Source of the DNA: Elusimicrobiota bacterium
GTDB taxonomy: Bacteria; Elusimicrobiota; Elusimicrobia; FEN-1173
DNA length: 64,000 nucleotides
NCBI GenBank assembly: GCA_016722575.1
Contig: JADKIY010000006.1
Coordinates: 62,001-126,000 of the forward strand
Direction: 5' to 3'
Of the stretch, positions 55,811 to 64,000 are shown one piece after another (the stretch's first letter is position 1; the number at the start of each line of letters is the position of its first letter). The translations under genes were made by a program, and so were the position numbers. The notes beneath the pieces are model-generated. The model worked only from the letters and a program-made list of their open reading frames with translations, did not search any database and was not told the DNA's origin.

Positions 55811-56173
55811 ATGTTCGGGAGGAAAACCATGGTACGCAAGAAGAAGGCAACGCCGGCGCGTTCGTCCGAACCCGCCGAGGCTCGACCGTCGACCACGGAC
55901 GAGGCCGCCAAGGCCTACGTCGCCGTCGACTATCCCCAGGAAGGCGAAATCGTCACGAGCGCGTCCTACGCGATCCGGTTGACGACGAGCGCGAGCGCGG
56001 GCGTCGAGGTGTCCATCGACGGCAAGGAGTTTCAGCCCGCCCGCGAAAGCGTGGGGCATTGGTGGTTGGACTGGTCGGGTTACGGATCGGGTCCCCACGC
56101 CCTCATCGCCCGCATCACCGTGGGAAAGCGCGCTTTGAAATCCAAAGCGCGATCGTTCACGGTTCTCATTTAG
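55811..56173 (+). CDS. Small Ig-like domain protein
   Basis: A 120-residue protein (ATG 55811 with GGAGG; ATG 55829 also has a good site). A basic, disordered N-terminus (MVRKKKATPARSSEPAEARP) precedes one beta-sandwich: YPQEGEIVTSASYAIRL, VEVSIDGKEFQPARES, HWWLDWSGYGSGPHALIARI. The WWLDWSGY/GPH pattern is typical of a widespread bacterial Ig-like module. No signal peptide is seen, so it is probably cytoplasmic. Function unknown. Confidence 0.7.
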   Translation: MFGRKTMVRKKKATPARSSEPAEARPSTTDEAAKAYVAVDYPQEGEIVTSASYAIRLTTSASAGVEVSIDGKEFQPARESVGHWWLDWSGYGSGPHALIARITVGKRALKSKARSFTVLI

Positions 56174-56233
56174 CCGGCCGGCTTCGTTCGTGACGAAGCC
56201 CCGGCGGTCGCGGCCCGGGCGTCGCCCCGCGCC

Positions 56234-57595
56234 GTGATCTCCCTCCGAGGGGGGCGCTCCGCCCCCCGTGGGTTGTCGCGCGCCCTGCCCGCCGATTTCT
56301 GGGTGGAAGCGGCCCGCTGGATCGCCTTCAACACCGTCACCACCCGCTCGAACCTTCCTTTTCTCCGACGTCTGCAATCCCTTTTTGCCGGCCAGGGGTT
56401 TCGGGCGCGGTTCGACCTCCGGCGGGAGGGAGGCGTTTATTTTGGAAATCTCCTTTTGTTTCGGGGGCCGCCCCGGGGGCGCCCCCTTCTGCTCAACACC
56501 CACACCGACACCGTTCCTCCGGGGCCGGCCGACCTGTGGACCCGGAGCGGGCGCGATCCCTTCCGATTGGCGCGCCGGTCCGGCGTCCTGACCGGGCTGG
56601 GCGTCGCCGACGTCAAGCTCAATTTGCTTTGCCAATGGGAGGCCCTTCGGCGTTTGGGCCCGGTCCCTTTTTCACGCCCCGTGGTGCTGGCCGCCACCTA
56701 CGGGGAAGAGCGGGGATTGCACGGGGCCCGTCGATTGGTCCGAGCCTGGCGGGGGCCCAAGCCCGTTTTAGCGTTGGTCGGGGAACCGTCCCAGGGGCGG
56801 CCCATCCATCGCCATCGCGGTTACCTTGTTTTCGAAGGGCGAATACCGAAAAAACGAATGGCCGCCGGCGGAAAGGCCCGGTCCCGGTGGTTTCGCGGCC
56901 GCGCCGCCCACTCGAGCACTCCCCGTTTGGGTCGAAACGCCTTGGCCCTGGCTTTGGACGTCCTCGGCCGATGGACGAAAGCGGGAAAGGCGCCCCGGGT
57001 TCTTTCCTGGACGGGGGGAACGGCGGCGAATCAAGTCCCCGCCGAATCGGCAATGCGCTGGGTTTGGGGGGAGGGGGGGATTTCCCGCCGGGTCGTCCAT
57101 TGGGAATTTATCGCCGGGGCCCTGGACCGGTTTAAAAAGGGGCTCCCCCGGGGGTGTTCTTTTAATTTCGGCGTCCTCCGGGAGGACGCCGCCGCGTCGA
57201 TTCTCACGTTCGACGTTCGGTTCCCGGCGGGGGTTTCCTCCCGGCGAATTCAACGCGTGGTCCGCCGGTTGTGGGCCGGATCTCCGGCCCCGCGGCTTTT
57301 GATCGACGACCCCGCGCTTTCGGCCCGCCCCGGGTCGCCGCCGCTCCGCCGGGTGGACCGGGCCCTTTTCGACGCGGGTATCCCCCGCCGATGGACGGAA
57401 AAAAAGACCTGCACCGAGGCCGGTCTCTACAGCGCCTGGGGCGTCCCCGCCGTGGTGTGGGGCCCCGGCCGGTCGACCGGAAACGTCCACCGCCCCAACG
57501 AATCCATTTCGGAGCGGGACCTTGCCAAGGCGGTGGATTTTTACGAAGCTCTTTTAAGACGATGGATTCAAAAAAGCGAAGCGAAAACAAAATGA
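56234..57595 (+). CDS. M20-family metallohydrolase (ArgE/DapE-like)
   Basis: A 453-residue zinc deacylase. The metal and catalytic motifs occur in order: LNTHTDTVPPG (first His/Asp), GLGVADVKLN (bridging Asp), YGEERGLHGAR (Glu-Glu), GEPSQGRP, then the SWTGGTAANQVP dimer-domain region and a late His in VHRPNES. ArgE and DapE of this family remove acetyl or succinyl groups from amino acids. The ATGA overlap with astA suggests it acts on a succinylated arginine-derived product. Start GTG 56234 is uncertain. Confidence 0.8.
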   Translation: MISLRGGRSAPRGLSRALPADFWVEAARWIAFNTVTTRSNLPFLRRLQSLFAGQGFRARFDLRREGGVYFGNLLLFRGPPRGRPLLLNTHTDTVPPGPADLWTRSGRDPFRLARRSGVLTGLGVADVKLNLLCQWEALRRLGPVPFSRPVVLAATYGEERGLHGARRLVRAWRGPKPVLALVGEPSQGRPIHRHRGYLVFEGRIPKKRMAAGGKARSRWFRGRAAHSSTPRLGRNALALALDVLGRWTKAGKAPRVLSWTGGTAANQVPAESAMRWVWGEGGISRRVVHWEFIAGALDRFKKGLPRGCSFNFGVLREDAAASILTFDVRFPAGVSSRRIQRVVRRLWAGSPAPRLLIDDPALSARPGSPPLRRVDRALFDAGIPRRWTEKKTCTEAGLYSAWGVPAVVWGPGRSTGNVHRPNESISERDLAKAVDFYEALLRRWIQKSEAKTK

Positions 57596-58623
57596 CCGCC
57601 CCGTCGAATTTTCTTCTTCGAAGCGCGCGGCTCGACGATTTGGACGACGTGGTCCGTTTGGCCCGCCATTTGGACTCGTACAATTTGCCGGCGGACCGGG
57701 CCCGCTTGCGGACGCTGTTGAGCGATTCCGCCCGCTCCTTCGGCGGGCGCCCCCCGTCCCATTCCCGGGAAAAATTCCTGTTCCTGCTGGAGGACCGGTC
57801 CCTCGGCCGGGTCGTCGGTTCCTCGCTCGTCATCGCCCAGCACGGAACGCCGGGCCTCCCGCACCTTTTCCTTCAATCCTTCGTGGAGCGGCGCCGAAGC
57901 CGCACCCTTCGCCGGTCGGTGGAGCACCGTTGCTTGAAAATGGGTTGGACCGACCGGGGGCCCACGGAACTGGGCGGCCTGGTTCTCCTGCCGTCCCACC
58001 GGGGCCGCCCGGAAAAATTGGGCCACTGGCTTTCCTACGTGCGACTGTTGTTCATCGCCACCCGACGGCGGCGCTTTCGCCCCCGTTTGCTGGCCGAATA
58101 CCTTCCGGCCTTCGCCAAAAACGGCGTCAGCCCCTTTTGGGAATACTTCGGGAAAAAGTTCACGGGATTGGATTACCGGACCGCGGACCGGCTGAGCATC
58201 GACAACAAGGAATTCATCGTGTCCCTTTTCCCGACGGGCACGCTGTATCAGGACTTTTTTCCGGCGGACGTGGTCCGTTATTTGGGCCAGGTCGGGAATC
58301 CTTCCCTGCCGGCGGCCCAACTTCTCCGCAAAGTCGGGTTCGCCTATTGCTCCCAAATCGAACCCTTCGACGGCGGCCCCTATTTCGAAGCCGATACCGA
58401 TCGCGTCCCGTTGGTTCGCGGCGCGCGGCGGACGGCGTGGGCGGAAAATTCGCCCCCGGGAAAAACCCGCCGCCTGGTGTTGGTGGATCGCGGGGCCGAC
58501 GTCCGGGCCCTGGTCGCGCCCGCGGCTTTGCGCGGGGGGCGTCTCCTTTTGTCCCCGGACGCTTCGGCGTCTTTGAGTCTTCGCGCCGCTGAGACGCCGT
58601 GGTCCGTGGGAATCGATCGATGA
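57592..58623 (+). CDS. astA: Arginine N-succinyltransferase AstA
   Basis: Transfers succinyl from succinyl-CoA to the alpha-amino group of arginine, starting the AST catabolic pathway. It has 343 residues, the AstA length. GNAT-type elements fill it: LRSARLDDLDDVVRLARHL, EDRSLGRVVGSSLVIAQHG, ELGGLVLLPSHRGRPEKLGH, NGVSPFWEYFGKKFTGLDY and FPTGTLYQDFFP. These are strongly AstA-specific. Coupled by ATGA on both sides to the M20 gene and astD. Confidence 0.92.
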   Translation: MTAPSNFLLRSARLDDLDDVVRLARHLDSYNLPADRARLRTLLSDSARSFGGRPPSHSREKFLFLLEDRSLGRVVGSSLVIAQHGTPGLPHLFLQSFVERRRSRTLRRSVEHRCLKMGWTDRGPTELGGLVLLPSHRGRPEKLGHWLSYVRLLFIATRRRRFRPRLLAEYLPAFAKNGVSPFWEYFGKKFTGLDYRTADRLSIDNKEFIVSLFPTGTLYQDFFPADVVRYLGQVGNPSLPAAQLLRKVGFAYCSQIEPFDGGPYFEADTDRVPLVRGARRTAWAENSPPGKTRRLVLVDRGADVRALVAPAALRGGRLLLSPDASASLSLRAAETPWSVGIDR

Positions 58624-60107
58624 AACGGGAGTTCGGCCCAATGAATTTCCGGGGGGCCTACGTTCGGGGCCGCTTTGTTCCGCCGACGGAGGGGGACCGT
58701 TTCCCGAGCGAGGATCCCGGAGACGCCGGCCGTCCCGTGGGAGAAGCCCGGGGCTCGACCTTGCTGGTGGCCGACGCCGTGGCCGCGGCGCGTTCGGCGG
58801 CGCCGGCTTGGCGGGATTGGCCCCTCGCTAAGCGGACGGCCTTGCTTCGGCGTTATCAAAAGAAACTTGTTTTGCACGGCGACCGCCTGGCCTGGGTCAT
58901 GTCCCGGGAGACCGGCAAACCCCTCCAGGAATCCAAGGACGAAGTCGCGGCCATGGTCGCGAAAGTGGATCTGACCGTGGACCGGGGCTTGCCCCTCGTG
59001 GCCGGCCGCGCCGCCCCCCTGGACGCCGGGTCGCGAAGCGTGCTCCGCCATCGCCCCCGGGGGGTCGTGGGCGTCATCGGCCCCTTCAACGTGCCGGGCC
59101 ATTTGCCCAACGGACAAATCGTCCCGGCTCTCCTGACCGGGAACACCGTCGTTTTCAAGCCGTCGGAATTCACGCCCTTCGTGGGGCAGGTCCTGGCCGA
59201 GATTTTCGATGAGGCGGATCTTCCGCCCGGGGTGTTCAACCTCGTTCAGGGCGGGGGCGATGTGGGCGCGGCCCTGGCCGCCGAACCCGGTGTGAACGCC
59301 TTGTTTTTTACCGGGTCCGTCGCCACGGGCGAAAAAGTTCGCGCCTTAAGCGACCGGTGCCCCGATCGTTTGCTCGCGTTGGAATTGGGGGGCAAGAACG
59401 CGGCGTTGATTCTCCCCGACGCCCCCTGGGAGGCGGCCCTGGGCCAAGTGGTGCACGGGGCCTTCGCCACGGCGGGCCAACGCTGTTCCTCCACCAGCCG
59501 CCTGTTCGTTCACAAAAAAATCGCCCGTCGTTTCATCCGGGATTTCATGGCCCGAACGTCGGCGCTTTCCGTTGGGTATTTCACCGAGTCTCCGGGCCTG
59601 GGGCCCTTGATCGACGCCCGCGCCGTCCAGCGCTTTGAGGCCGCTCAGGACCGGGCGGAAAAATTGGGATTCGCCACCTTGAAGCGCGGCGTCCCCGCGC
59701 CCCAATCCCGCTCGGGTCACTACGTCGCGCCCTCGGTCCATCTTTGGGAGGGGTTTCCCTCCCGACTGCTCATCGGCTCCCGGGACTATTGGGACGAGGA
59801 ATTGTTCGCGCCGGATTTGGCCGTCTACGTGTTGGACGACGAAGAGGAAATGATCGCCTTGAACAACGCGAGCCGTTACGGCTTGGTGGCCAGCGTGTTC
59901 ACCGCCTCGCGCCCGGCTTTTGAGCGGATCCGAACCCGTCTCGACAACGGCGTCGTCCATTGGAACCGGAGCACGGCCATGACCCCGGGCGTCCTGCCGT
60001 TCGGCGGCACCAAGGCCAGCGGCAACGGCTGGCCCGCGGGTCTCTTCGTCCCTTTCGCCTGCACCGTCCCGGTGGGGTCCGTGGAAACGCCCCCCCGGCG
60101 CCGATGA
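58620..60107 (+). CDS. astD: N-succinylglutamate 5-semialdehyde dehydrogenase AstD
   Basis: Oxidises succinylglutamate semialdehyde in the AST pathway with NAD. It has 495 residues from the ATG overlapping the astA stop. GVIGPFNVPGHLPNGQIVPAL begins the cofactor domain, VFKPSEFTP holds the NAD lysine, FTGSVATGEKV is a GxTxxG-like loop, and LALELGGKNA and catalytic C289 in GQRCSSTSRLF complete the active site. Placement next to astA supports AstD over other ALDHs. Confidence 0.92.
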   Translation: MKREFGPMNFRGAYVRGRFVPPTEGDRFPSEDPGDAGRPVGEARGSTLLVADAVAAARSAAPAWRDWPLAKRTALLRRYQKKLVLHGDRLAWVMSRETGKPLQESKDEVAAMVAKVDLTVDRGLPLVAGRAAPLDAGSRSVLRHRPRGVVGVIGPFNVPGHLPNGQIVPALLTGNTVVFKPSEFTPFVGQVLAEIFDEADLPPGVFNLVQGGGDVGAALAAEPGVNALFFTGSVATGEKVRALSDRCPDRLLALELGGKNAALILPDAPWEAALGQVVHGAFATAGQRCSSTSRLFVHKKIARRFIRDFMARTSALSVGYFTESPGLGPLIDARAVQRFEAAQDRAEKLGFATLKRGVPAPQSRSGHYVAPSVHLWEGFPSRLLIGSRDYWDEELFAPDLAVYVLDDEEEMIALNNASRYGLVASVFTASRPAFERIRTRLDNGVVHWNRSTAMTPGVLPFGGTKASGNGWPAGLFVPFACTVPVGSVETPPRRR

Positions 60108-61093
60108 CCGGTTTCCGCTCGGCGGTTCTGATGGGCCATCCGGCCCATTTTGAAATTCGGGGCGGGGCGAACCCCCACACGCGGGACGCCTGGGGCCGGC
60201 GGAAATCCGTCGACGGGGAGCGCGCCCTCGGGCAATGGACCGCCCTGGCCCGGGCCCTCACCGCGCGGGGGGCCGAGGTCTACGTGGTCCCCGCCGTCGG
60301 CGGTTCCCCGGGCATGGTGTTTCCGGCCAACGCCGGATTTCTCACCCGCCGGGGCGAGGCAATCCCTCTCGCGGAAAAAACCTTTTTGTTGAGCCGCGCC
60401 CTGCCCACCCGGGAGGCCGAGCGGGCCCTCTTCGGCGATTTCCTGTCGCGTTTGGGGTTCAATGTGGACACGACCTTCTCCCGGCGTTTCGAGGGCGAGG
60501 CGGATTTGTTCCAGGCCGGCGACGTCCACCTTTTCACCTCCGGTCCCCTGGAGCGCCAGCGTTTCGTCCCCCGTTGGGGGTGGCCCCCGTACCGCCGGGT
60601 CTACGGGTTTCGAAGCGATCGGGAGGCCCTGGACCTTCTAAAACCCCACGCGGGAACCCCGGTGATTCCCCTGACGCTGGTCCGGGAAACCCATTACCAC
60701 GGGGACACCTGCCTCTGCGCCTTCGGCCCCCGGCGGGAACATTTGATGGCCTATCTGCCCGCCCTGTCGCCGGAAAGCCAGGACCGGTTGCGGGACCATT
60801 TCCGGGAGCGATTGATCCCCCTGGGTCCCGAAGACGGCGAAGGTTTCTCGGCCAACAGTTTTCAACTCGACGGGGACCGGCCGGTCCTTTTCATGCCCCA
60901 CCGGGCCACGGCCGCCCTGCAAGCGGCGGTTCGGGAACGCGGCGTGGACGTGGCGACCGCGGACGTTTCCGAGTTCTTGGAAAAGGGCGGCGGGTCCGTC
61001 AAATGCATGGTGGCCGACCTGGGACCCCTGCCCGTCGAGGCCCCGCCCGCCGTCGCGGCCTTCCGTCGGGAGCGCTTGTTCCGCCCCGCCTGA
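60104..61093 (+). CDS. Pentein-superfamily amidinohydrolase (DDAH/arginine-deiminase-like)
   Basis: A 329-residue guanidine hydrolase fold, not the canonical AstB of about 447 residues. HPAHFEIRGGANPHTRD is the N-terminal substrate loop. THYHGDTCLCAFGPR holds the active-site His and Asp, and C301 in GGSVKCMVADLG is the nucleophile, as in DDAH and deiminases. A canonical AstB is not in the window. The ATGA overlap with astD suggests this enzyme hydrolyses N-succinylarginine in its place; that is inference. Confidence 0.8.
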   Translation: MTGFRSAVLMGHPAHFEIRGGANPHTRDAWGRRKSVDGERALGQWTALARALTARGAEVYVVPAVGGSPGMVFPANAGFLTRRGEAIPLAEKTFLLSRALPTREAERALFGDFLSRLGFNVDTTFSRRFEGEADLFQAGDVHLFTSGPLERQRFVPRWGWPPYRRVYGFRSDREALDLLKPHAGTPVIPLTLVRETHYHGDTCLCAFGPRREHLMAYLPALSPESQDRLRDHFRERLIPLGPEDGEGFSANSFQLDGDRPVLFMPHRATAALQAAVRERGVDVATADVSEFLEKGGGSVKCMVADLGPLPVEAPPAVAAFRRERLFRPA

Positions 61094-61163
61094 CGGGTCC
61101 CCAAGAACCGCCCGCGAAAAAAGATAAAATAAGTCTTCTTCTCGCCGTTTAAAGGAGCCTTTT

Positions 61164-62147
61164 GTGCGCGCGTCCGTCGTCCCTTCCGTTAAAGGAAAAT
61201 GGGAAGTCCGGGAAGTGCCCCGGCCCGAAATCGGTCCCAACCAGGTCTTGATTCAAATCAAAGCGAGCGGCCTCTGCTACACCGACGTCCACATCACCAA
61301 CGGCGTCCTGCCGACGAAATTCCCCCGGGTTCTGGGCCACGAACCGGTGGGGGAGATCGTCGCCGTGGGCTCGGCGGTGACCACGCGCCGGGTGGGCGAC
61401 CGGGTGGGCGTTCCCTGGGTTCAGTCGACCTGCGGTCGTTGCGAATGGTGCCTGCGGGGCAAAGGACTTTTTTGCCCGGAACAAATCGGCACCGGGGTCG
61501 AAAGCCCCGGAAGCCACGCCGAGTTCATGCCGGCCTTCGCCCAGGCCACCGTGTTGATCCCCGCGGGCGTTGCCTTCGAGCAGGCCGCCCCCATTTTTTG
61601 CGCCGGCTACACGGTCTGGAGCGGGCTTCGGATCGCGGACCCGAAACCCCACGAGAAAATCGCCGTGGTGGGCATCGGGGGGTTGGGCCACCTGGCCGTT
61701 CAATACGCCAAAGCCGCCGGTTTTGAAACCCTGGCCGTTACCCATTCCAAGGACAAGGAGAAGCTCATCCAGGATTTGGGCGCGGACGTCGTGGTGTCCG
61801 ACGGGGAGGGGCTGTCCCGGGCGGGGGGCGCCGACGTGATTTTGGCCACGGGCAATTCCTGGAAGGCCGCCCAAGACGCCATGAAGGGCCTTCGTCCCGA
61901 CGGCCGCCTGGTTCTTATGGGGCTCTCCGACGAACCCCTGGCCGTCACCGCCGGCGCCATCATGAACCGCCACCGGATCATCGGGTCCCTGCAAAACGAC
62001 GTGGAATACCTCTACGAGGCGCTGGATTTCGTCGCCCGGGGGAAAGTTAAAGTGGTGACGGAAGTTTTTCCTTTGAAAGACATCGCCCGGGCCTACGAGC
62101 GGGTCTCCCGGGGCGAGGTGCGGTTCCGGGCGGTCATCGTCCCTTGA
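61164..62147 (+). CDS. Zinc-dependent alcohol dehydrogenase (AdhP-like MDR)
   Basis: A 327-residue medium-chain dehydrogenase. GTG 61164 has AAAGGAG six bases upstream. Catalytic zinc ligands are Cys in SGLCYTDVHI and His in LGHEPVGEI. Four structural-zinc Cys are in CGRCEWCLRGKGLFC. The NAD loop is VVGIGGLGHLAVQYAKA. It resembles AdhP/ADH-type alcohol dehydrogenases; the physiological substrate is unknown. A TAAAAT box lies at 61125 upstream. Confidence 0.9.
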   Translation: MRASVVPSVKGKWEVREVPRPEIGPNQVLIQIKASGLCYTDVHITNGVLPTKFPRVLGHEPVGEIVAVGSAVTTRRVGDRVGVPWVQSTCGRCEWCLRGKGLFCPEQIGTGVESPGSHAEFMPAFAQATVLIPAGVAFEQAAPIFCAGYTVWSGLRIADPKPHEKIAVVGIGGLGHLAVQYAKAAGFETLAVTHSKDKEKLIQDLGADVVVSDGEGLSRAGGADVILATGNSWKAAQDAMKGLRPDGRLVLMGLSDEPLAVTAGAIMNRHRIIGSLQNDVEYLYEALDFVARGKVKVVTEVFPLKDIARAYERVSRGEVRFRAVIVP

Positions 62148-62215
62148 CAAGCGACTTTTCTTATCGAAAAATAGAGTCGATTTAATTTGTTGATCGCCCC
62201 TTTTCCGGAGGAATC

Positions 62216-62491
62216 ATGAACAAGTTCGAACTCATTCAGCGCGTGGCCAAGGACGCCGGCGTGACCCGCGCCCAGGCGATCAAATCCGTCAAATCCCTGG
62301 TCAGCGCCATTCGGGACACCATTCGTTCCGGGGATAAAATTTCCCTGACCGGCCTCGGCACCTTCAAAGTGAAGGCGCGAAAAGCCCGCCCGGGCCGCAA
62401 TCCCAAAACCGGCGAAACCATCGCCATTCCGGCCGGTCGAAAAATTTCCTTCAAACCCAGCCTCTCCCTCAAGAAACTCGTCAAAGGTTGA
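62216..62491 (+). CDS. HU-family DNA-binding protein
   Basis: A 91-residue nucleoid protein. MNKFELIQRVAKDAGVTRAQ begins the helical dimer part; ISLTGLGTFKVKARKARPGR, NPKTGETIAIPAGRKISFKP is the DNA-bending beta-arm with the usual Arg/Pro tip. CCGGAGGA precedes the ATG. A TTGACA at 62144-62149, inside the end of the adh gene, may be its -35, but no good -10 follows at 17 bases. Confidence 0.96.
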   Translation: MNKFELIQRVAKDAGVTRAQAIKSVKSLVSAIRDTIRSGDKISLTGLGTFKVKARKARPGRNPKTGETIAIPAGRKISFKPSLSLKKLVKG

Positions 62492-62504
62492 TCGGCCCGG
62501 CGGC

Positions 62505-62804
62505 ATGAATCAAAAAGTCGCGGTGCGCGGCTTGGCCCATTTGTCGGCGTGGATGTTCGCCGGCTGGGGCGCGGCGATGGCGCTCAAGGGCCTGTGGGAC
62601 TGTTTCGGGGGCGAGCCCGAGGCCAATCATTTCTCCCCGGCGCCGTGGCAGTTCGTCACCCGGGAGCAGTGGTTCCGCTACGCGGGGTTTGAATTGTGTT
62701 ACGGGTTGGCCTGCCTGGGAATGGCCGCCGCCCTTCGCGTGTACGGCCGCCGCCTGCCGGTGTCCGTCGAACGCCCCCTTCAACGAGAGGAATCCCATGG
62801 TTGA
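62505..62804 (+). CDS. Small membrane protein
   Basis: A 99-residue product with two probable membrane helices (about 10-28, LAHLSAWMFAGWGAAMALKG; about 58-78, FELCYGLACLGMAAALRVYG) and a short acidic loop with several Trp and Phe. No family recognised. Its end overlaps the aminotransferase start by eight bases, so translation is coupled. Confidence 0.7.
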   Translation: MNQKVAVRGLAHLSAWMFAGWGAAMALKGLWDCFGGEPEANHFSPAPWQFVTREQWFRYAGFELCYGLACLGMAAALRVYGRRLPVSVERPLQREESHG

Positions 62805-64000
62805 GTGCGCCAAAAAACTTCAACAGCTGCCCCCCTACATTTTCACCCGGATCAAAGCCCTGGCCGCCGAGGCCCACGCCCGCCGCCTGGACGTCATCGA
62901 CCTCGGCATGGGCAACCCGGACTTGCCGACGCCCCCCCACGTGGTGGACCGCCTGGTGGACACGGTCAAAAACCATCCCCGGACCCACCGGTATCCCCAG
63001 GCCAAAGGCATGCCAAAATTTCGGCGGTCGGTGGCCCGCTACATGGACCGCCGTTTTGGCGTCAAGCTCGATCCGGAACAGAACGTTTTGGCCCTGGTCG
63101 GTTCCAAGGAAGGCATCGCCCATCTTTGCGCCGCTTATCTTGACCCGGGGGATTACGCCTTGGTCCCCGTGCCGAGCTACCCGGTTCATTCCAACGGCGT
63201 CATCCTGGCCGGCGGCCGGATTCACTACATGAACCTCAAGCCGGAAAACGGCTATTTGCCCGACTACGGAAAGATCCCGGCGTCGGTGTTGAAGCGCACG
63301 AAGATCATGTTCCTCTGCTACCCCAACAACCCCACGGCGGCGGTGGTGGAGGATCCGAACTTTTTCAAAGAGACCGTGCGTTTCGCCAAAAAGCACGACA
63401 TCCTGGTCGCCTACGACAACCCCTACTGCGAAATCACCTTCGACGGCTACCGCGCGCCGAGCTTCCTGGAAACGCCCGGGGCCCGGGACGTGGCGCTGGA
63501 ATTCCACAGTTTCTCCAAAACCTACAACATGGCCGGCTGGCGCATCGGTTGGGTGTGCGGCGAGAAAGAACTTTTGGCCCCTTTGGAAAAGTTTAAAGCC
63601 TTCGTCGATTACGGCGTTCCGAGCTTCCTCCAGTTGGCCGGGGTCGCCGCCCTGGACGGGCCCCAGGACTGCGTGGCCCAGATGGTGGAAACCTACCGTC
63701 GGCGCCGAGACTATTTCGTGGGGGAACTGAACAAAATCGGCTGGCCCGTCCCCCTGCCCAAGGCCACCATGTACGTCTGGGCGCCCCTGCCCGAATCCTG
63801 GAAGTCCCGCGGGTCCCTGGCCTTCGCCGAGGAGCTGGTGAAGGAAACGGGCATCGTGGTCACCCCGGGCGTCGGGTTCGGCCCCGAAGCGGAAGGCTAC
63901 GTCCGCATGTCTCTGGTGACCCACGACGACCGGTTTTACGACGCGGCCCTCCGCATCCGCAAATTTCTTCGACGGGGGGAAAAAGCCGTCCGTCCCGCCC
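62797..64000 (+). CDS. Class I/II PLP aminotransferase, LL-DAP/alanine-aminotransferase-like (3' end outside window)
   Basis: At least 401 residues, cut by the window edge. GAGAGG precedes ATG 62797. Family motifs are DLGMGNPDLPTP, GSKEGIAHL, PSYPVHSNGVILAGG, CYPNNPTAAV, YDNPYCEI and the PLP lysine in FHSFSKTYNMAGWRIGWVCG. Late, GFGPEAEGYVRMSLV carries the substrate-carboxylate Arg. The pattern fits the DapL/AlaC/YfdZ group. Its role in methionine, lysine or alanine metabolism is not decided by sequence. Confidence 0.9.
   Translation, partial: MVECAKKLQQLPPYIFTRIKALAAEAHARRLDVIDLGMGNPDLPTPPHVVDRLVDTVKNHPRTHRYPQAKGMPKFRRSVARYMDRRFGVKLDPEQNVLALVGSKEGIAHLCAAYLDPGDYALVPVPSYPVHSNGVILAGGRIHYMNLKPENGYLPDYGKIPASVLKRTKIMFLCYPNNPTAAVVEDPNFFKETVRFAKKHDILVAYDNPYCEITFDGYRAPSFLETPGARDVALEFHSFSKTYNMAGWRIGWVCGEKELLAPLEKFKAFVDYGVPSFLQLAGVAALDGPQDCVAQMVETYRRRRDYFVGELNKIGWPVPLPKATMYVWAPLPESWKSRGSLAFAEELVKETGIVVTPGVGFGPEAEGYVRMSLVTHDDRFYDAALRIRKFLRRGEKAVRPA

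Noticed and set aside
61094..61163. Strong promoter before the alcohol dehydrogenase
   Set aside because: A TAAAAT -10-like box exists at 61125, but no acceptable -35 lies 16-18 bases upstream.

Overview
The window is a GC-rich, very gene-dense bacterial chromosome segment. Almost every gene is on the + strand; the single clear minus-strand gene is at 53166-53960. Adjacent genes are often joined by 4-base ATGA or 5-base TGATG overlaps. An LptD-type LPS assembly protein, PorV/PorQ-like and other beta-barrel proteins, several lipoproteins and LPS-sugar genes show a Gram-negative, LPS-bearing cell. The mix (PorV/PorQ, LemA-GIDE, excisionase-type HTH fused to a receiver domain, many TTG/GTG starts) would fit an uncultured phylum such as Elusimicrobiota or a relative. 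That assignment is inference and not proven here.

Layout. (1) 1-9030: tryptophan genes trpD-trpC-trpF, trpB and trpA, then accD and folC. A small GIY-YIG gene flanked by inverted REP-like repeats sits between trpF and trpB. Two outer-membrane genes and a 59-residue ORF separate trpB from trpA. (2) 9039-14424: ROK sugar kinase, lptD, dTDP-glucose dehydratase and UDP-glucose dehydrogenase (envelope polysaccharide). (3) 14479-17211: a strong promoter with a G8 tract in its spacer, tandem 9-base repeats, an HTH-receiver regulator, a TPP enzyme and a terminator. (4) 17234-25149: two paralogous family-5 solute-binding proteins around a small membrane protein and an outer-membrane transporter-like protein, then a large hybrid sensor kinase. 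(5) 25265-29423: an accessory island with a 1033-residue secreted protein ending in an AT-rich alpha/beta-hydrolase domain, a BamE-like lipoprotein, a coding remnant and a nonsense-broken lipoprotein paralogue. (6) 29642-40203: ribD-ribE-ribBA-ribH-nusB-ligA-recX-purH-alaS, then tRNA-Arg(CCG). (7) 40538-50842: secreted and membrane proteins, including a GHL10-like lipoprotein, an ArnT-like membrane glycosyltransferase, SppA, Yip1-like, LemA, a GIDE protein with an EF-hand, a DegT-type aminotransferase and a Gly-rich lipoprotein. (8) 50896-56173: a flavoprotein/NapH-type ferredoxin fusion, DUF547, an ATP-cone-uridine kinase fusion, a ClpS-like protein and an Ig-like protein. (9) 56234-61093: a four-gene translationally coupled unit (M20 hydrolase, AstA, AstD, pentein hydrolase) that looks like an arginine-succinyltransferase pathway with AstB and AstE replaced. 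(10) 61164-64000: zinc alcohol dehydrogenase, HU, a small membrane protein and a PLP aminotransferase cut by the window edge.

Quality warning. ribD, ribBA, purH, alaS, the hybrid kinase and probably the start of the membrane glycosyltransferase are each repaired by adding one base, in or near a homopolymer. This points to systematic sequence or assembly error rather than biology.

Most interesting: the toxin/immunity-like island at 25265-29423, the rewired arginine-succinyltransferase operon, and the GIY-YIG gene bracketed by inverted REP-like repeats.
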